From: Bacillus_BA songklensis
GTDB taxonomy: Bacteria; Bacillota; Bacilli; Bacillales; Bacillaceae_H
Assembly (NCBI RefSeq): GCF_042649685.1
Contig: NZ_JBHRZT010000020.1
Coordinates: forward strand, 558,001 to 622,000
Reading direction: 5' to 3'
Length of the DNA: 64,000 nt
Shown here: one piece after another, positions 51,385 through 60,413 of the stretch
Position numbering within the stretch: the first letter of the stretch is position 1
How the letters are laid out: each line of letters begins with the position of its first letter
Notes under the pieces: generated by a model
The model's database searches: none
Told to the model about the DNA's origin: nothing
What the model saw: only the letters and a program-made list of their open reading frames with translations
Position numbers and translations under genes: made by a program

Positions 51385-52668
51385 TTATGCAACAGTTTTG
51401 CTGTTTTCTACAAGAAAATCAATCGCTTTACGAATTTTAAGGTCTTCTTTTAAGCCTTCAACGCTCACCATACCTTTGATGTTTTCAGCAGGAATGTTGT
51501 ACATTTCAGCCATTTTTGCTAATTCTGCTTCCACTTCTTCTTCTGATACTTCAAGGTTTTCAGCTTTTGCGATTGCTTCTAATGTTAAGTTGATTTTTAC
51601 GCGTTTCTCAGCATCTGGACGCATTTGCTCACGAAGAGCTGCCTCGTCTTGACCAGAGAATTGGTAATATAAATCAAGGTTTAAACCTTGCATTTGAAGA
51701 CGTTGTTCAAATTCTTGCATCATACGATCGCTTTCAGTGTTAAACATCGCTTCTGGGATTTCTACTTCTGCGTTCTCAGCAGCTTTTTCTACTAGAGCGT
51801 CACGAAGAACTGCTTCTGCTTCGTTTGTTTTCTCCGTTTGCAAACGCTCTTGAATTTTTGCTTTTAACGCATCAAGAGTTTCTACTTCTTCATCTACATC
51901 TTTTGCAAACTCATCATCTAAAGCTGGAAGTTCTTTTGTTTTGATTTCATGAACTTTCACTTTGAAGACAGCTGGTTTACCAGCTAACTCTTCTGCATGG
52001 TACTCTTCAGGGAATGTTACTTCCACGTCTTTTTCAGCACCAGCTTCTAAACCTATTAATTGTTCCTCGAATCCCGGGATGAATGTGCCTGAACCGATTT
52101 CTAACGAGTAGTTTTCGCCTTTTCCGCCTTCGAATGCTTCGCCGTCTACGAAACCTTCGAAATCGATGATAGCAATGTCGCCGTTTTCTACTTTGCCATC
52201 TTCTTTTACTACTAGTTCAGCATGACGCTCTTGAAGAGTTTTTAACTCGTTGTTCACGTCTTCTTCTGTTACAGTAGTGTCCATTTTTTCCACTTCTAAG
52301 CCTTTGTATTCACCCAATTTCACTTCAGGCTTTACTACAACTTTTGCAGTAAAGACTAAGTTCTGGCCTTGTTCGATTGTCTCGATGTCGATTTCCGGAC
52401 GGTCTACAGGCTCGATGCCAGTTTCTTCGACTGCTTTGCTGTAAGCCTCTGGTAAGATGATATCTAAAGCATCTTGGTATAAAGATTCCACACCGAAACG
52501 CTTTTCAAATATCGTGCGTGGCATTTTACCTTTACGGAATCCAGGTACGTTCACTTGTTTTACAACTTTTTGGAACGCTTTATCTAATGCTTCATTGAAT
52601 TGAGCAGCTTCAACTTCTACAGTTAAAACTCCTTGATTTCCTTCTTGTTTTTCCCATTTTGCAGACAT
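51385..52668 (-). CDS. tig: Trigger factor
   Basis: Tig is the ribosome-bound chaperone and prolyl isomerase. Its 427 residues consist of the N-terminal ribosome-binding domain with the signature VNVPGFRKGKMPR (~40-52), the FKBP-type PPIase domain (NGDIAIIDFEGFVDGEAFEGGKG, ~160-182) and the C-terminal helical arms. ATG 52668 is chosen because GGAGGG lies 9 nt upstream; the open extension to 52689 contains this site. Confidence 0.98.
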   Translation of the reverse strand: MSAKWEKQEGNQGVLTVEVEAAQFNEALDKAFQKVVKQVNVPGFRKGKMPRTIFEKRFGVESLYQDALDIILPEAYSKAVEETGIEPVDRPEIDIETIEQGQNLVFTAKVVVKPEVKLGEYKGLEVEKMDTTVTEEDVNNELKTLQERHAELVVKEDGKVENGDIAIIDFEGFVDGEAFEGGKGENYSLEIGSGTFIPGFEEQLIGLEAGAEKDVEVTFPEEYHAEELAGKPAVFKVKVHEIKTKELPALDDEFAKDVDEEVETLDALKAKIQERLQTEKTNEAEAVLRDALVEKAAENAEVEIPEAMFNTESDRMMQEFEQRLQMQGLNLDLYYQFSGQDEAALREQMRPDAEKRVKINLTLEAIAKAENLEVSEEEVEAELAKMAEMYNIPAENIKGMVSVEGLKEDLKIRKAIDFLVENSKTVA

Positions 52669-52837
52669 GTATGTTTCCCTCCAAAACATGGTTTTTTAAT
52701 ATAGTAGTTTTGAACAGATAATGAATCTACCTTGTCCATCATCTATCTCATTCCCTACCTTGAAGTATGTAGGAAAAATTGCAAACTTTAAAAGTCTACT
52801 TTTTCGCTCACGTAGATGTGCATTATGCAACCACTAT

Positions 52838-52865
52838 ATTATACCATACAACTCTATCGTTGCAA
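52838..52865 (-). promoter_or_regulatory. Promoter of tig
   Basis: TTGCAA (52860-52865), 16-nt spacer, TATAAT (52838-52843) with an upstream TGG (extended -10), minus strand. It overlaps the end of ysoA's 3' side. Confidence 0.65.
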
Positions 52866-52879
52866 CTAAACGGGGCTTT

Positions 52880-53869
52880 TTATATAGTAGAAAATTCTTC
52901 AATTTCTCTCACTGTTTCAACGGCCTGGATTAACTCTTCTTCTCCTATTCCATAAAGCTCCGTCATATATTCAGCAGAAGAGTGTAATCCCTGCATGTCC
53001 ATTGCTACATAATGAATTGCGCTTGCCCACGTAATGGCATCCATCGGTTCCGGAAGAAAAGGAAACAACATGAATAAGTGCCGATGCCAAAGTTCTTGTG
53101 CCACTTGCAGCAAAGTAGGGTTCAACTGTCCGATATGCTGTTCAATCGTTTTTTCCACTTCTTGGATGAACGTATGCTGGACAACAGATTGCAAATAAGG
53201 CAAATCAATCGTTAAATGCCGATTGAATTTCGTTAATTCCGCTGTTATATTTAACTCTTCTTGCAGAATCCATCTGGCTATTAATGTTTTGACAATGGGG
53301 TGAATTTGTTCTTCCTTTAAGATCTTTCGACAAAAGGATACATACCGTTTAATATCAGCGCCTTTCAAGGAACGAATCATGTCCATCTGATGGTTGAGCG
53401 TCGCACGTCGAAAACTTTCCCATCGCTCTTCCTCTGACTCTCCTACCACATCATCCCCACTGGTTCTTATTTTAAAAAACTCATACAGTTTATAAAAATG
53501 TTCGGCATGTTCGGCAGGGAGCCGCTGTTCCTGCAGTACAGCTGATAACGTTTCGTACCCCTCATCATAAGCTCCGTCCTGAATCAACACCATCATATAA
53601 ATCTGCAAGACATTGTAGTAGTCACCGATTCCCTGGTGAAGCATTCCTTTACAACGCCGCTTCGCTTCTTTCAATTCTCCGACCTCAAATAAACACATAA
53701 TCAAGCCAATTAGCAATTCAGGATTTTCTTCGTCCAGTTCCACCGCTTGGTGAAAAAGAGGCAAGGCTTCGTGGTACTTTTTAACCTCCATTAACGATGT
53801 TGCTTTTTCGATGATGCGCCTTTTTAAATTGGGAAAAGAAACTACTTTTCCTAAATCTTTAGAACTCAT
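52880..53869 (-). CDS. ysoA: YsoA, TPR-repeat protein
   Basis: A 329-residue helical protein with a tetratricopeptide-type repeat near the N-terminus (ATSLMEVKKYHEALPLFHQA, ~22-41, then LDEENPELLIGLIMCLFEVGELKEAKRRC). The rest is helical without a recognised domain. Position between tig and leuD and the similar length (B. subtilis 337) identify YsoA. Its function is unknown; the TPR suggests protein-protein contacts. Confidence 0.88.
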   Translation of the reverse strand: MSSKDLGKVVSFPNLKRRIIEKATSLMEVKKYHEALPLFHQAVELDEENPELLIGLIMCLFEVGELKEAKRRCKGMLHQGIGDYYNVLQIYMMVLIQDGAYDEGYETLSAVLQEQRLPAEHAEHFYKLYEFFKIRTSGDDVVGESEEERWESFRRATLNHQMDMIRSLKGADIKRYVSFCRKILKEEQIHPIVKTLIARWILQEELNITAELTKFNRHLTIDLPYLQSVVQHTFIQEVEKTIEQHIGQLNPTLLQVAQELWHRHLFMLFPFLPEPMDAITWASAIHYVAMDMQGLHSSAEYMTELYGIGEEELIQAVETVREIEEFSTI

Positions 53870-53991
53870 TTGTTTTCCTCACTTCACACCCGTTTGCTTT
53901 TCAGTTTAGCAAGGAATATTCTTAAAAACAAGAAAAGTTCCCGGAACGGTAAGGAGAATGAAAAGTTTAACCTGTAAACGGCAAATCCCTT

Positions 53992-54576
53992 TTAAATTCC
54001 CTTCTCTTCATAAGCTTTAATGAACGGTTCAAACGACAAAGTATAATCGATTTCATCCCACCCATTTATCAACATGTTTTTCCAATGATTGTGGATATCG
54101 AAGCCGCAGGCAAAACCTTGATCGTCTTTGATGGTTTGCTCCTGTAAATCGATGGTACATGAGTATTCTGCCTGCTTCGATTGTTCCAATAAGTATTTGA
54201 TGTCTTCAGCGGGCAATACTATCGGCAATATTCCATTCTTTAAACAGTTTTGATGAAAGATATCTGCAAATGAAGGAGCAATCACAGCTTTAAAGCCATA
54301 ATCCAACAATGCCCACGGAGCGTGTTCTCTTGAAGAACCGCACCCAAAGTTTTCATTAGCCACTAAAATGGTTGTGTCCGCATTCTCAGGATAATTTAGT
54401 TCAAACTCTGGATTTAGCGTTCCATCCTGATTATACCGCCAATCAAAAAACAAGAACTTTCCAAAACCGCTGCGTTCAATCCGCTTTAAAAACTGCTTTG
54501 GGATAATTTGATCTGTATCAACATTCGAACGATTTAATCCTGCTACTTTTCCTGTATGACAAGTAAATGGCTTCAT
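53992..54576 (-). CDS. leuD: 3-isopropylmalate dehydratase small subunit
   Basis: LeuD is the swivelling domain partner of LeuC. The 194 residues contain NVDTDQIIPKQFLK (~18-31), NENFGCGSSREHAPWAL (~74-90) and the ADIFHQNCLKNGILPI block. It is the last gene of the ilv-leu operon, 13 nt after leuC. No clear intrinsic terminator is visible in the 122 nt that follow. Confidence 0.97.
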   Translation of the reverse strand: MKPFTCHTGKVAGLNRSNVDTDQIIPKQFLKRIERSGFGKFLFFDWRYNQDGTLNPEFELNYPENADTTILVANENFGCGSSREHAPWALLDYGFKAVIAPSFADIFHQNCLKNGILPIVLPAEDIKYLLEQSKQAEYSCTIDLQEQTIKDDQGFACGFDIHNHWKNMLINGWDEIDYTLSFEPFIKAYEEKGI

Positions 54577-54589
54577 GTTATCCCCCCTC

Positions 54590-56005
54590 TTATATAACCA
54601 CTGATTTTTCTAACGTACGTACATCCACAAAATGGCCGTGTAAAGCGGCCGCTGCAGCCATAGCCGGACTTACTAAATGTGTGCGTGCTCCTTTTCCTTG
54701 ACGGCCCTCGAAATTTCGGTTAGAAGTAGAAGCGCAATGTTCTCCTTCTGGCACTAAATCCGAGTTCATACCGAGACACATACTGCATCCCGAATCACGC
54801 CATTCAAAACCTGCTGCTTGGAAAACTTGTGCTAATCCTTCCTCTTCTGCAAGACGCTTCACTCGTTGTGATCCAGGTACAACAATGGCTCTTACTCCAG
54901 GGGCAACCTTCTTCCCTTTTACTACTTCAGCAGCTTCCCGCAAATCGGATAAGCGGGAGTTTGTACAGGAACCAATGAATACATGCTGGATAGCAATCGA
55001 GCCGATCGGTGTTCCAGGTTCCAGTCCCATGTATTTCATTGCACTCTGTGCCATCTTTCTCTCCACTTCTGTAGCAAAGCTGTCAAGTGTCGGTACCGTA
55101 CCTGTGACATAGCTGCTCATTCCAGGGTTTGTTCCCCATGTAACGACAGGTTCAATTTCCGATGCATCAATCTCCAGCGTTTGGTCATACTTTGCCCCCT
55201 CATCTGTTGCCAATGCACGCCATCTTTCCACCGCTTCGTCAAACTCTTTTCCTTTTGGGGCAAACATACGCCCTTTTAAATAAGCAAACGTCGTTTCATC
55301 AGGACTAATTAAGCCGGCTTTCGCTCCAGCTTCAATGGACATGTTGCAAACCGTCATTCGTTCTTCCATTGATAAGTCGCGAATACCTTCCCCCGTGAAT
55401 TCAATAATGTGGCCTGTACCAAAATGGATTCCATATTTTTGAATAATAGCCAAAATGATGTCTTTCGCCGTTACATCCTTTTTCTTCTTTCCTTGCACAT
55501 GGACTTGCAACGTTTTCGGACGTGCTTGCCATAACGTTTGAGTGGCCAGCACGTGCTCTACTTCACTTGTTCCAATCCCAAACGCCAACGCTCCAAATGC
55601 TCCGTGTGTGGATGTATGGCTGTCTCCGCATACAATCGTTTTACCTGGTTGGGTTAGCCCTAGCTCTGGTCCGATAACGTGTACAATTCCGTTTTCTTCG
55701 CTTTCTAAGTCCAGCAGCTCTACCCCAAATTCCCGGCAGTTATCAGCTAATGTATCAATTTGCTTTTTAGCGATGGTATCTTCAATAACAAAACGGTTCA
55801 CTGTTGGTACATTGTGATCCATAGTAGCAAAGGTCAAATCAGGCCTTCTTACTTTTCGGTTTGTTGTGCGAAGCCCTTCAAATGCCTGCGGCGACGTTAC
55901 CTCATGGACAAGATGAAGATCGATATATAACAAATCAGGCTTTCCATCTTCCTGATGAACTATATGCTGTTCCCACACTTTTTCAATAATATTTTTTGGT
56001 CGCAT
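54590..56005 (-). CDS. leuC: 3-isopropylmalate dehydratase large subunit
   Basis: LeuC, an aconitase-family [4Fe-4S] enzyme, isomerises 2- to 3-isopropylmalate. Blocks include LLYIDLHLVHEVTSPQAFEGL, CGDSHTSTHGAFGALAFGIG (~137-156), the first cluster cysteine in FIGSCTNSRLSDL and the other two in SGCSMCLGMN. Starting at ATG 56005 gives 471 residues, as in B. subtilis; a TTG two codons upstream (56011) has the better-placed GGGAG and may be the true start. Confidence 0.97.
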   Translation of the reverse strand: MRPKNIIEKVWEQHIVHQEDGKPDLLYIDLHLVHEVTSPQAFEGLRTTNRKVRRPDLTFATMDHNVPTVNRFVIEDTIAKKQIDTLADNCREFGVELLDLESEENGIVHVIGPELGLTQPGKTIVCGDSHTSTHGAFGALAFGIGTSEVEHVLATQTLWQARPKTLQVHVQGKKKKDVTAKDIILAIIQKYGIHFGTGHIIEFTGEGIRDLSMEERMTVCNMSIEAGAKAGLISPDETTFAYLKGRMFAPKGKEFDEAVERWRALATDEGAKYDQTLEIDASEIEPVVTWGTNPGMSSYVTGTVPTLDSFATEVERKMAQSAMKYMGLEPGTPIGSIAIQHVFIGSCTNSRLSDLREAAEVVKGKKVAPGVRAIVVPGSQRVKRLAEEEGLAQVFQAAGFEWRDSGCSMCLGMNSDLVPEGEHCASTSNRNFEGRQGKGARTHLVSPAMAAAAALHGHFVDVRTLEKSVVI

Positions 56006-56129
56006 CTTCAAAAGCTCTCCCTCTCTTCTTTCCACATGTTATAGCGTATTGATAAAATAAAGGATATCGCCCTTTATCTAACCTGCCGGGAAGACGAAGG
56101 GCGATGTCTCTGCTTATATAGGCTGGTAC

Positions 56130-57242
56130 TCAACTATAGCAAGTCATGATTTTAGAGATAGCCGAATCATCAACGATAGCATCAATGATTTCTTCTACCA
56201 TTTTTGCCGTAGAAATAAAATGCCCTCCACCTACTGATAAATCAGCCGTACGATAGCCTGCACTTAAAACTTGCTCTACCGCCTTTTCAATGACTCTTGC
56301 TTCTTCCTCCATTTGAAAGGAATGACGAAGCATCATTGCTGCGGAAAGAACGGCAGCAATCGGGTTAGCCTTATTTTGTCCAGCAATATCAGGAGCAGAG
56401 CCGTGTATTGGCTCGTATAAAGATGGTCCCGCCATGGAGAGGCTCGCTGACGGCAACATTCCTAGTGAACCTGTTAACACGGATGCCTCGTCACTTAAAA
56501 TATCTCCGAACATATTCTCCGTCACCACGACATCAAATTGTTTCGGATTGCGAATAAGCTGCATAGCTGCTGAATCGACAAGCATATGATCCAATGTAAC
56601 GTCCGGGTATTTCTTTGCCACTTCTTCCGCTACTTCTCTCCAGAGTCGGCTAGACTCCAACACGTTTGCTTTATCAACAGAGGTAACCTTCTTTTTGCGC
56701 TTAGATGCAATTTCAAATGCCGTTGTTATAATGCGTTCGATTTCACTGCGTTTGTAAACCAATGTATCAACAGCCGTCTCTTCTCCTTGTTCGACATTAC
56801 GGCCTCTTGGCTCCCCAAAATATAGCCCTCCTAATAGCTCACGAACGATGATAAAATCAACGCCTTCAACATATTCCCTTTTTAATGGGGAGGCGTCTAT
56901 TAAACTCGGAGAAAACGAAACAGGCCGTAAATTAGCATACACGTCAAGCGCTTTGCGCATAGCCAGCAATCCCTTTTCAGGACGCAAATGAGGAGGGTTG
57001 CTGTCCCATTTCGGTCCTCCTACGGCCCCAAGAAGAACAGCATCTGCTTGTTGGCACATTTCAGCAGTGGCTTCCGGAAAAGGCATCCCTTTCTTGTCAA
57101 TAGCCTCACCACCAACGAGTCCATACGTAAACTCAAACTCGTGATCAAAACAATTGGCTACTGCTTTGAGTACCTCAACGGCACCTTTTGTAACTTCTTT
57201 ACCAACACCGTCACCCGGCAATACAGCTATTGTCTTTTTCAT
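56130..57242 (-). CDS. leuB: 3-isopropylmalate dehydrogenase
   Basis: LeuB oxidatively decarboxylates 3-isopropylmalate with NAD+. The 370-residue protein shows IAVLPGDGVGKEVT, LLGAVGGPKWD (~72-82), the substrate loop FIIVRELLGGLYFGEPRGR, VTSVDKANVLESSRLWREV, MLVDSAAMQLIRNPKQFDVVVTENMFGDILSDEAS and the NAD motif PIHGSAPDIAGQNKANP. It lies between leuA and leuC. Confidence 0.98.
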   Translation of the reverse strand: MKKTIAVLPGDGVGKEVTKGAVEVLKAVANCFDHEFEFTYGLVGGEAIDKKGMPFPEATAEMCQQADAVLLGAVGGPKWDSNPPHLRPEKGLLAMRKALDVYANLRPVSFSPSLIDASPLKREYVEGVDFIIVRELLGGLYFGEPRGRNVEQGEETAVDTLVYKRSEIERIITTAFEIASKRKKKVTSVDKANVLESSRLWREVAEEVAKKYPDVTLDHMLVDSAAMQLIRNPKQFDVVVTENMFGDILSDEASVLTGSLGMLPSASLSMAGPSLYEPIHGSAPDIAGQNKANPIAAVLSAAMMLRHSFQMEEEARVIEKAVEQVLSAGYRTADLSVGGGHFISTAKMVEEIIDAIVDDSAISKIMTCYS

Positions 57243-57278
57243 GTCACCTCTCCTTTCTGCTCCATAAGAAAATGGCTT

Positions 57279-58814
57279 CTATATTACTTCTTGCTTTTCA
57301 CGTGATTCTTGAATAAGTACAATTCGATTAATGGCATTTAAATAAGCTTTCGCAGATGACTCAAGCACGTCATAGGCTACCCCGCGCCCGCTTGCTTCGA
57401 TTCCATTACATTCAATTTTGACATATACCTCTGCAAGGGCATCTGGCCCGCCGTTAATGGCTTGGATGCGATAATCGACTAACTTCATCTGCATATCCAA
57501 ACAGCGGCCAAGCGTGTTATAAATGGCTTCTACGCTGCCGGCACCTGTTGCGGCTTCTTGCACAATGGTACCGTCGTATTTTTTCAGTGTAATAGTAGCT
57601 GTTGCAATTTGATTCATTCCGTGTTGAACTTGCAACGCTTCCAATTTATATAATTCGTCGCCGTTTACTTGCTTTTGAATCACAAGAGCAAACAAATCGT
57701 CGTCTGTAATATCTTTCTTTTTGTCCGCCAAATCTTTGAACTTTTGGAACAGGACATTGACTTTTTCATCAGATAAAGAGAATCCGATCTCTTCCAAACG
57801 ATTGCGGAATGCGTGTCTGCCGGAATGCTTTCCAAGTACCATTGTTTTTGGTTTCACACCGACAAGTTCCGGTGAAATGATCTCATATGTTGTCGGCTCT
57901 TTTAGTACACCATCTTGATGGATACCCGATTCATGGGCAAAGGCATTTCGGCCAATTACGGCCTTGTTAGGCGCAATTACCATTCCTGTTAATTTACTGA
58001 TTAAGTCACTTGTACGTTTGATTTCATTTAAGCGCATGTTCGTCTCAGTCTGATAAAAATCTTTTCGAGTATGAAGAGCGACTGCCACTTCTTCCAAAGC
58101 GGCATTTCCTGCACGCTCGCCAATGCCATTAATCGTTCCTTCAATTTGTGTTGCTCCAGCTTGCACAGCGGCAAGAGAATTCACGACTGCCATTCCGAGA
58201 TCGTCATGGCAATGAGCAGATAAGTCCACTTTATGAATGTTTGGAACATGTTCTCTTAAGTATTTAAAAACATTGCCGTATTCCTCCGGCGTAATATAAC
58301 CAACTGTATCTGGAATATTGATTACTTTTGCCCCTGCATCAATAACAGCTGTTACAATTTTTGCAAGAAACGGCAAATCGCTGCGGCAAGCATCTTCAGC
58401 TGACCACTGGACGACCGGAAAACGTCTGGAGGCATATTTAACCATTTCGACTGCGGTTTCGAGCACTTGATCAGGCGTTTTCTGTAATTTATGCACCATA
58501 TGAATCGGAGAAGTAGCTATAAATACATGAAGCCTTGGCTCCGCACTTCCCTTTAGCGCTTCCCATGCAGTGTCAATATCCGATGTAACGGAACGGGCCA
58601 GGCCCGTTACCGATGAATTTTTAACAATGGAAGCAATTTGTTTAACTGATTCAAAATCTCCTTTTGAAGCAGCTGGAAAGCCCGCTTCAATAATATCGAT
58701 TTGTAGGCGCTCCAGCTGTTTCGCGATTTCAATTTTTTCTTGTAAATTCAGATTGACTCCAGGAGATTGTTCACCGTCTCGAAGTGTCGTATCAAAGAAT
58801 TTAATTTTTTGCAC
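57279..58814 (-). CDS. leuA: 2-isopropylmalate synthase
   Basis: LeuA condenses acetyl-CoA with 2-ketoisovalerate, the first leucine-specific step. The TIM barrel begins KIKFFDTTLRDGEQSPGVN; metal-binding HCHDDLGMAVVNSLAAVQAG (~202-221) and GIGERAGNAALEEV follow. The C-terminal regulatory domain (~390-511), which binds leucine in this family, is complete. Its GTG start at 58814 lies inside ilvC (14-nt overlap), so translation is probably coupled. Confidence 0.97.
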   Translation of the reverse strand: MQKIKFFDTTLRDGEQSPGVNLNLQEKIEIAKQLERLQIDIIEAGFPAASKGDFESVKQIASIVKNSSVTGLARSVTSDIDTAWEALKGSAEPRLHVFIATSPIHMVHKLQKTPDQVLETAVEMVKYASRRFPVVQWSAEDACRSDLPFLAKIVTAVIDAGAKVINIPDTVGYITPEEYGNVFKYLREHVPNIHKVDLSAHCHDDLGMAVVNSLAAVQAGATQIEGTINGIGERAGNAALEEVAVALHTRKDFYQTETNMRLNEIKRTSDLISKLTGMVIAPNKAVIGRNAFAHESGIHQDGVLKEPTTYEIISPELVGVKPKTMVLGKHSGRHAFRNRLEEIGFSLSDEKVNVLFQKFKDLADKKKDITDDDLFALVIQKQVNGDELYKLEALQVQHGMNQIATATITLKKYDGTIVQEAATGAGSVEAIYNTLGRCLDMQMKLVDYRIQAINGGPDALAEVYVKIECNGIEASGRGVAYDVLESSAKAYLNAINRIVLIQESREKQEVI

Positions 58815-59826
58815 TCGCGACCACCGCTTCTTTCTTTTCTTTTTTAACGAATGGCATCATTGCACGAAGCTTTTCTCCTACTTCTTCAATTAAATGTTCA
58901 TTTTCTTGGCGGTTAATAGCAGTAAACTCTGGACGATTTGCTTGGTTTTCTAAAATCCAGCCTTTAGCAAACTTACCTTGTTGAATTTCTTCCAATACCT
59001 TTTTCATTTCAGCCTTAGTATCTTCAGTTACAATGCGCGGACCTGTTACAAAGTCACCCCATTGTGCTGTATCAGAGATAGAATATCTCATACCTTTAAG
59101 TCCGCCTTCATACATAAGGTCAACAATTAGTTTTAACTCATGTAAACATTCGAAATATGCCATTTCAGGCTGATAGCCCGCTTCGACTAATGTTTCAAAA
59201 CCAGCTTTTACAAGTGCTGTTAATCCACCGCAAAGAACTGCCTGTTCACCGAAAAGGTCTGTCTCTGTTTCTTCTTTGAACGTTGTTTCGATAACACCCG
59301 CTCTTGCTGAACCGATACCTTTTGCATAAGCTAATGCTACATCTTTCGCTTCTCCTGTTACGTCTTGATATACCGCGATTAGTCCTGGTACGCCAGCACC
59401 TTCTGTGTATGTTCTTCTTACAAGATGGCCAGGGCCTTTTGGAGCTACTAAGAATACGTCCACAAAGGATGGAGGCACGATTTGGTTAAAGTGGACACTG
59501 AAACCATGAGCGAATACAAGTGATTTTCCTGGTTTTAACACTGGTTCAATTTCTTCTTTATATACCTGTGGCTGACGCTCATCAGGAAGTAATACCATAA
59601 CTAAATCAGCTTGCTCAGCTGCCTCGCGAACAGATAATACAGTGAAACCATCATTTTCCGCTTGATTCCAAGACTTACCCTGGCGTAAACCAATCACTAC
59701 GTCTACTCCGCTGTCACGTAAGTTTTGTGCATGGGCATGTCCTTGTGATCCATAACCGATAATCGCTACTTTTTTCCCTGCTAATAATTGTTCGTTTGCA
59801 TCTCCGTTATAATAAACTTTTACCAT
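58801..59826 (-). CDS. ilvC: Ketol-acid reductoisomerase
   Basis: IlvC converts acetolactate and acetohydroxybutyrate to dihydroxy acids using NADPH and Mg2+. The N-terminal Rossmann motif is VAIIGYGSQGHAHAQNLRDSG (~20-40); the knotted C-terminal domain has KGPGHLVRRTY, DLFGEQAVLCGG with metal ligands, and YSISDTAQWGD. Length 341 (short class I form). It follows ilvH by 68 nt. Confidence 0.98.
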   Translation of the reverse strand: MVKVYYNGDANEQLLAGKKVAIIGYGSQGHAHAQNLRDSGVDVVIGLRQGKSWNQAENDGFTVLSVREAAEQADLVMVLLPDERQPQVYKEEIEPVLKPGKSLVFAHGFSVHFNQIVPPSFVDVFLVAPKGPGHLVRRTYTEGAGVPGLIAVYQDVTGEAKDVALAYAKGIGSARAGVIETTFKEETETDLFGEQAVLCGGLTALVKAGFETLVEAGYQPEMAYFECLHELKLIVDLMYEGGLKGMRYSISDTAQWGDFVTGPRIVTEDTKAEMKKVLEEIQQGKFAKGWILENQANRPEFTAINRQENEHLIEEVGEKLRAMMPFVKKEKKEAVVASAKN

Positions 59827-59894
59827 TCTTATTCTCTCCCTTTACCATGATTAATTTGATTATTCTGTATTTTAATATTAATAATCAGCTGGAT

Positions 59895-60413
59895 TTATAA
59901 AATAGATGATATTTTTTGATGGGACACTTGCTTTTGAGTTCCTCTCGGAAAAGCAATCGTGCCTGTTCGCATAACTTCTTTCAAGCCATAAGGCCTTAAT
60001 AAATCAAGGATGGCCTCAATTTTGCCGGACTCCCCGGTTACTTGAATAATAACGCTATCTCGGCTCACATCAATGATTGTGGCTCGAAACGGCTCAATCA
60101 ACGCATATAACTCATTCCTTGAAGCCGGCGCAGAAGCTACTTTAATGAGAGCTAACTCTCTAGCAACAGTCGCTTGGTCTGTAATATCCTGCACTTTCAG
60201 CACATCAATTTGCTTATTTAATTGTTTAATGACCTGTTCGGCTGATTTTTCATCCTCCACATTAGCGACAAAGGTCATGCGGGAAATCCCCTCTGTTTCG
60301 GTATGGCCGACCGAAATGCTCTCAATATTGAAATCACGCTTTGTGAATAAGCCGGTAATGCGGTTTAACACTCCCGCTCTGTTGTTAACAGTTGCTGTAA
60401 TAATTCGTTTCAC
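59895..60413 (-). CDS. ilvH: Acetolactate synthase small (regulatory) subunit
   Basis: This ACT-domain subunit activates the catalytic subunit and confers valine feedback. The ACT motif NNRAGVLNRITGLFTKRDFNIESISVG lies at residues ~11-37, and a C-terminal ACT-like half (from ~80) follows. Length 172 (B. subtilis IlvH 174). The start overlaps the ilvB stop by 4 nt. The symbol ilvN is also used. Confidence 0.96.
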   Translation of the reverse strand: MKRIITATVNNRAGVLNRITGLFTKRDFNIESISVGHTETEGISRMTFVANVEDEKSAEQVIKQLNKQIDVLKVQDITDQATVARELALIKVASAPASRNELYALIEPFRATIIDVSRDSVIIQVTGESGKIEAILDLLRPYGLKEVMRTGTIAFPRGTQKQVSHQKISSIL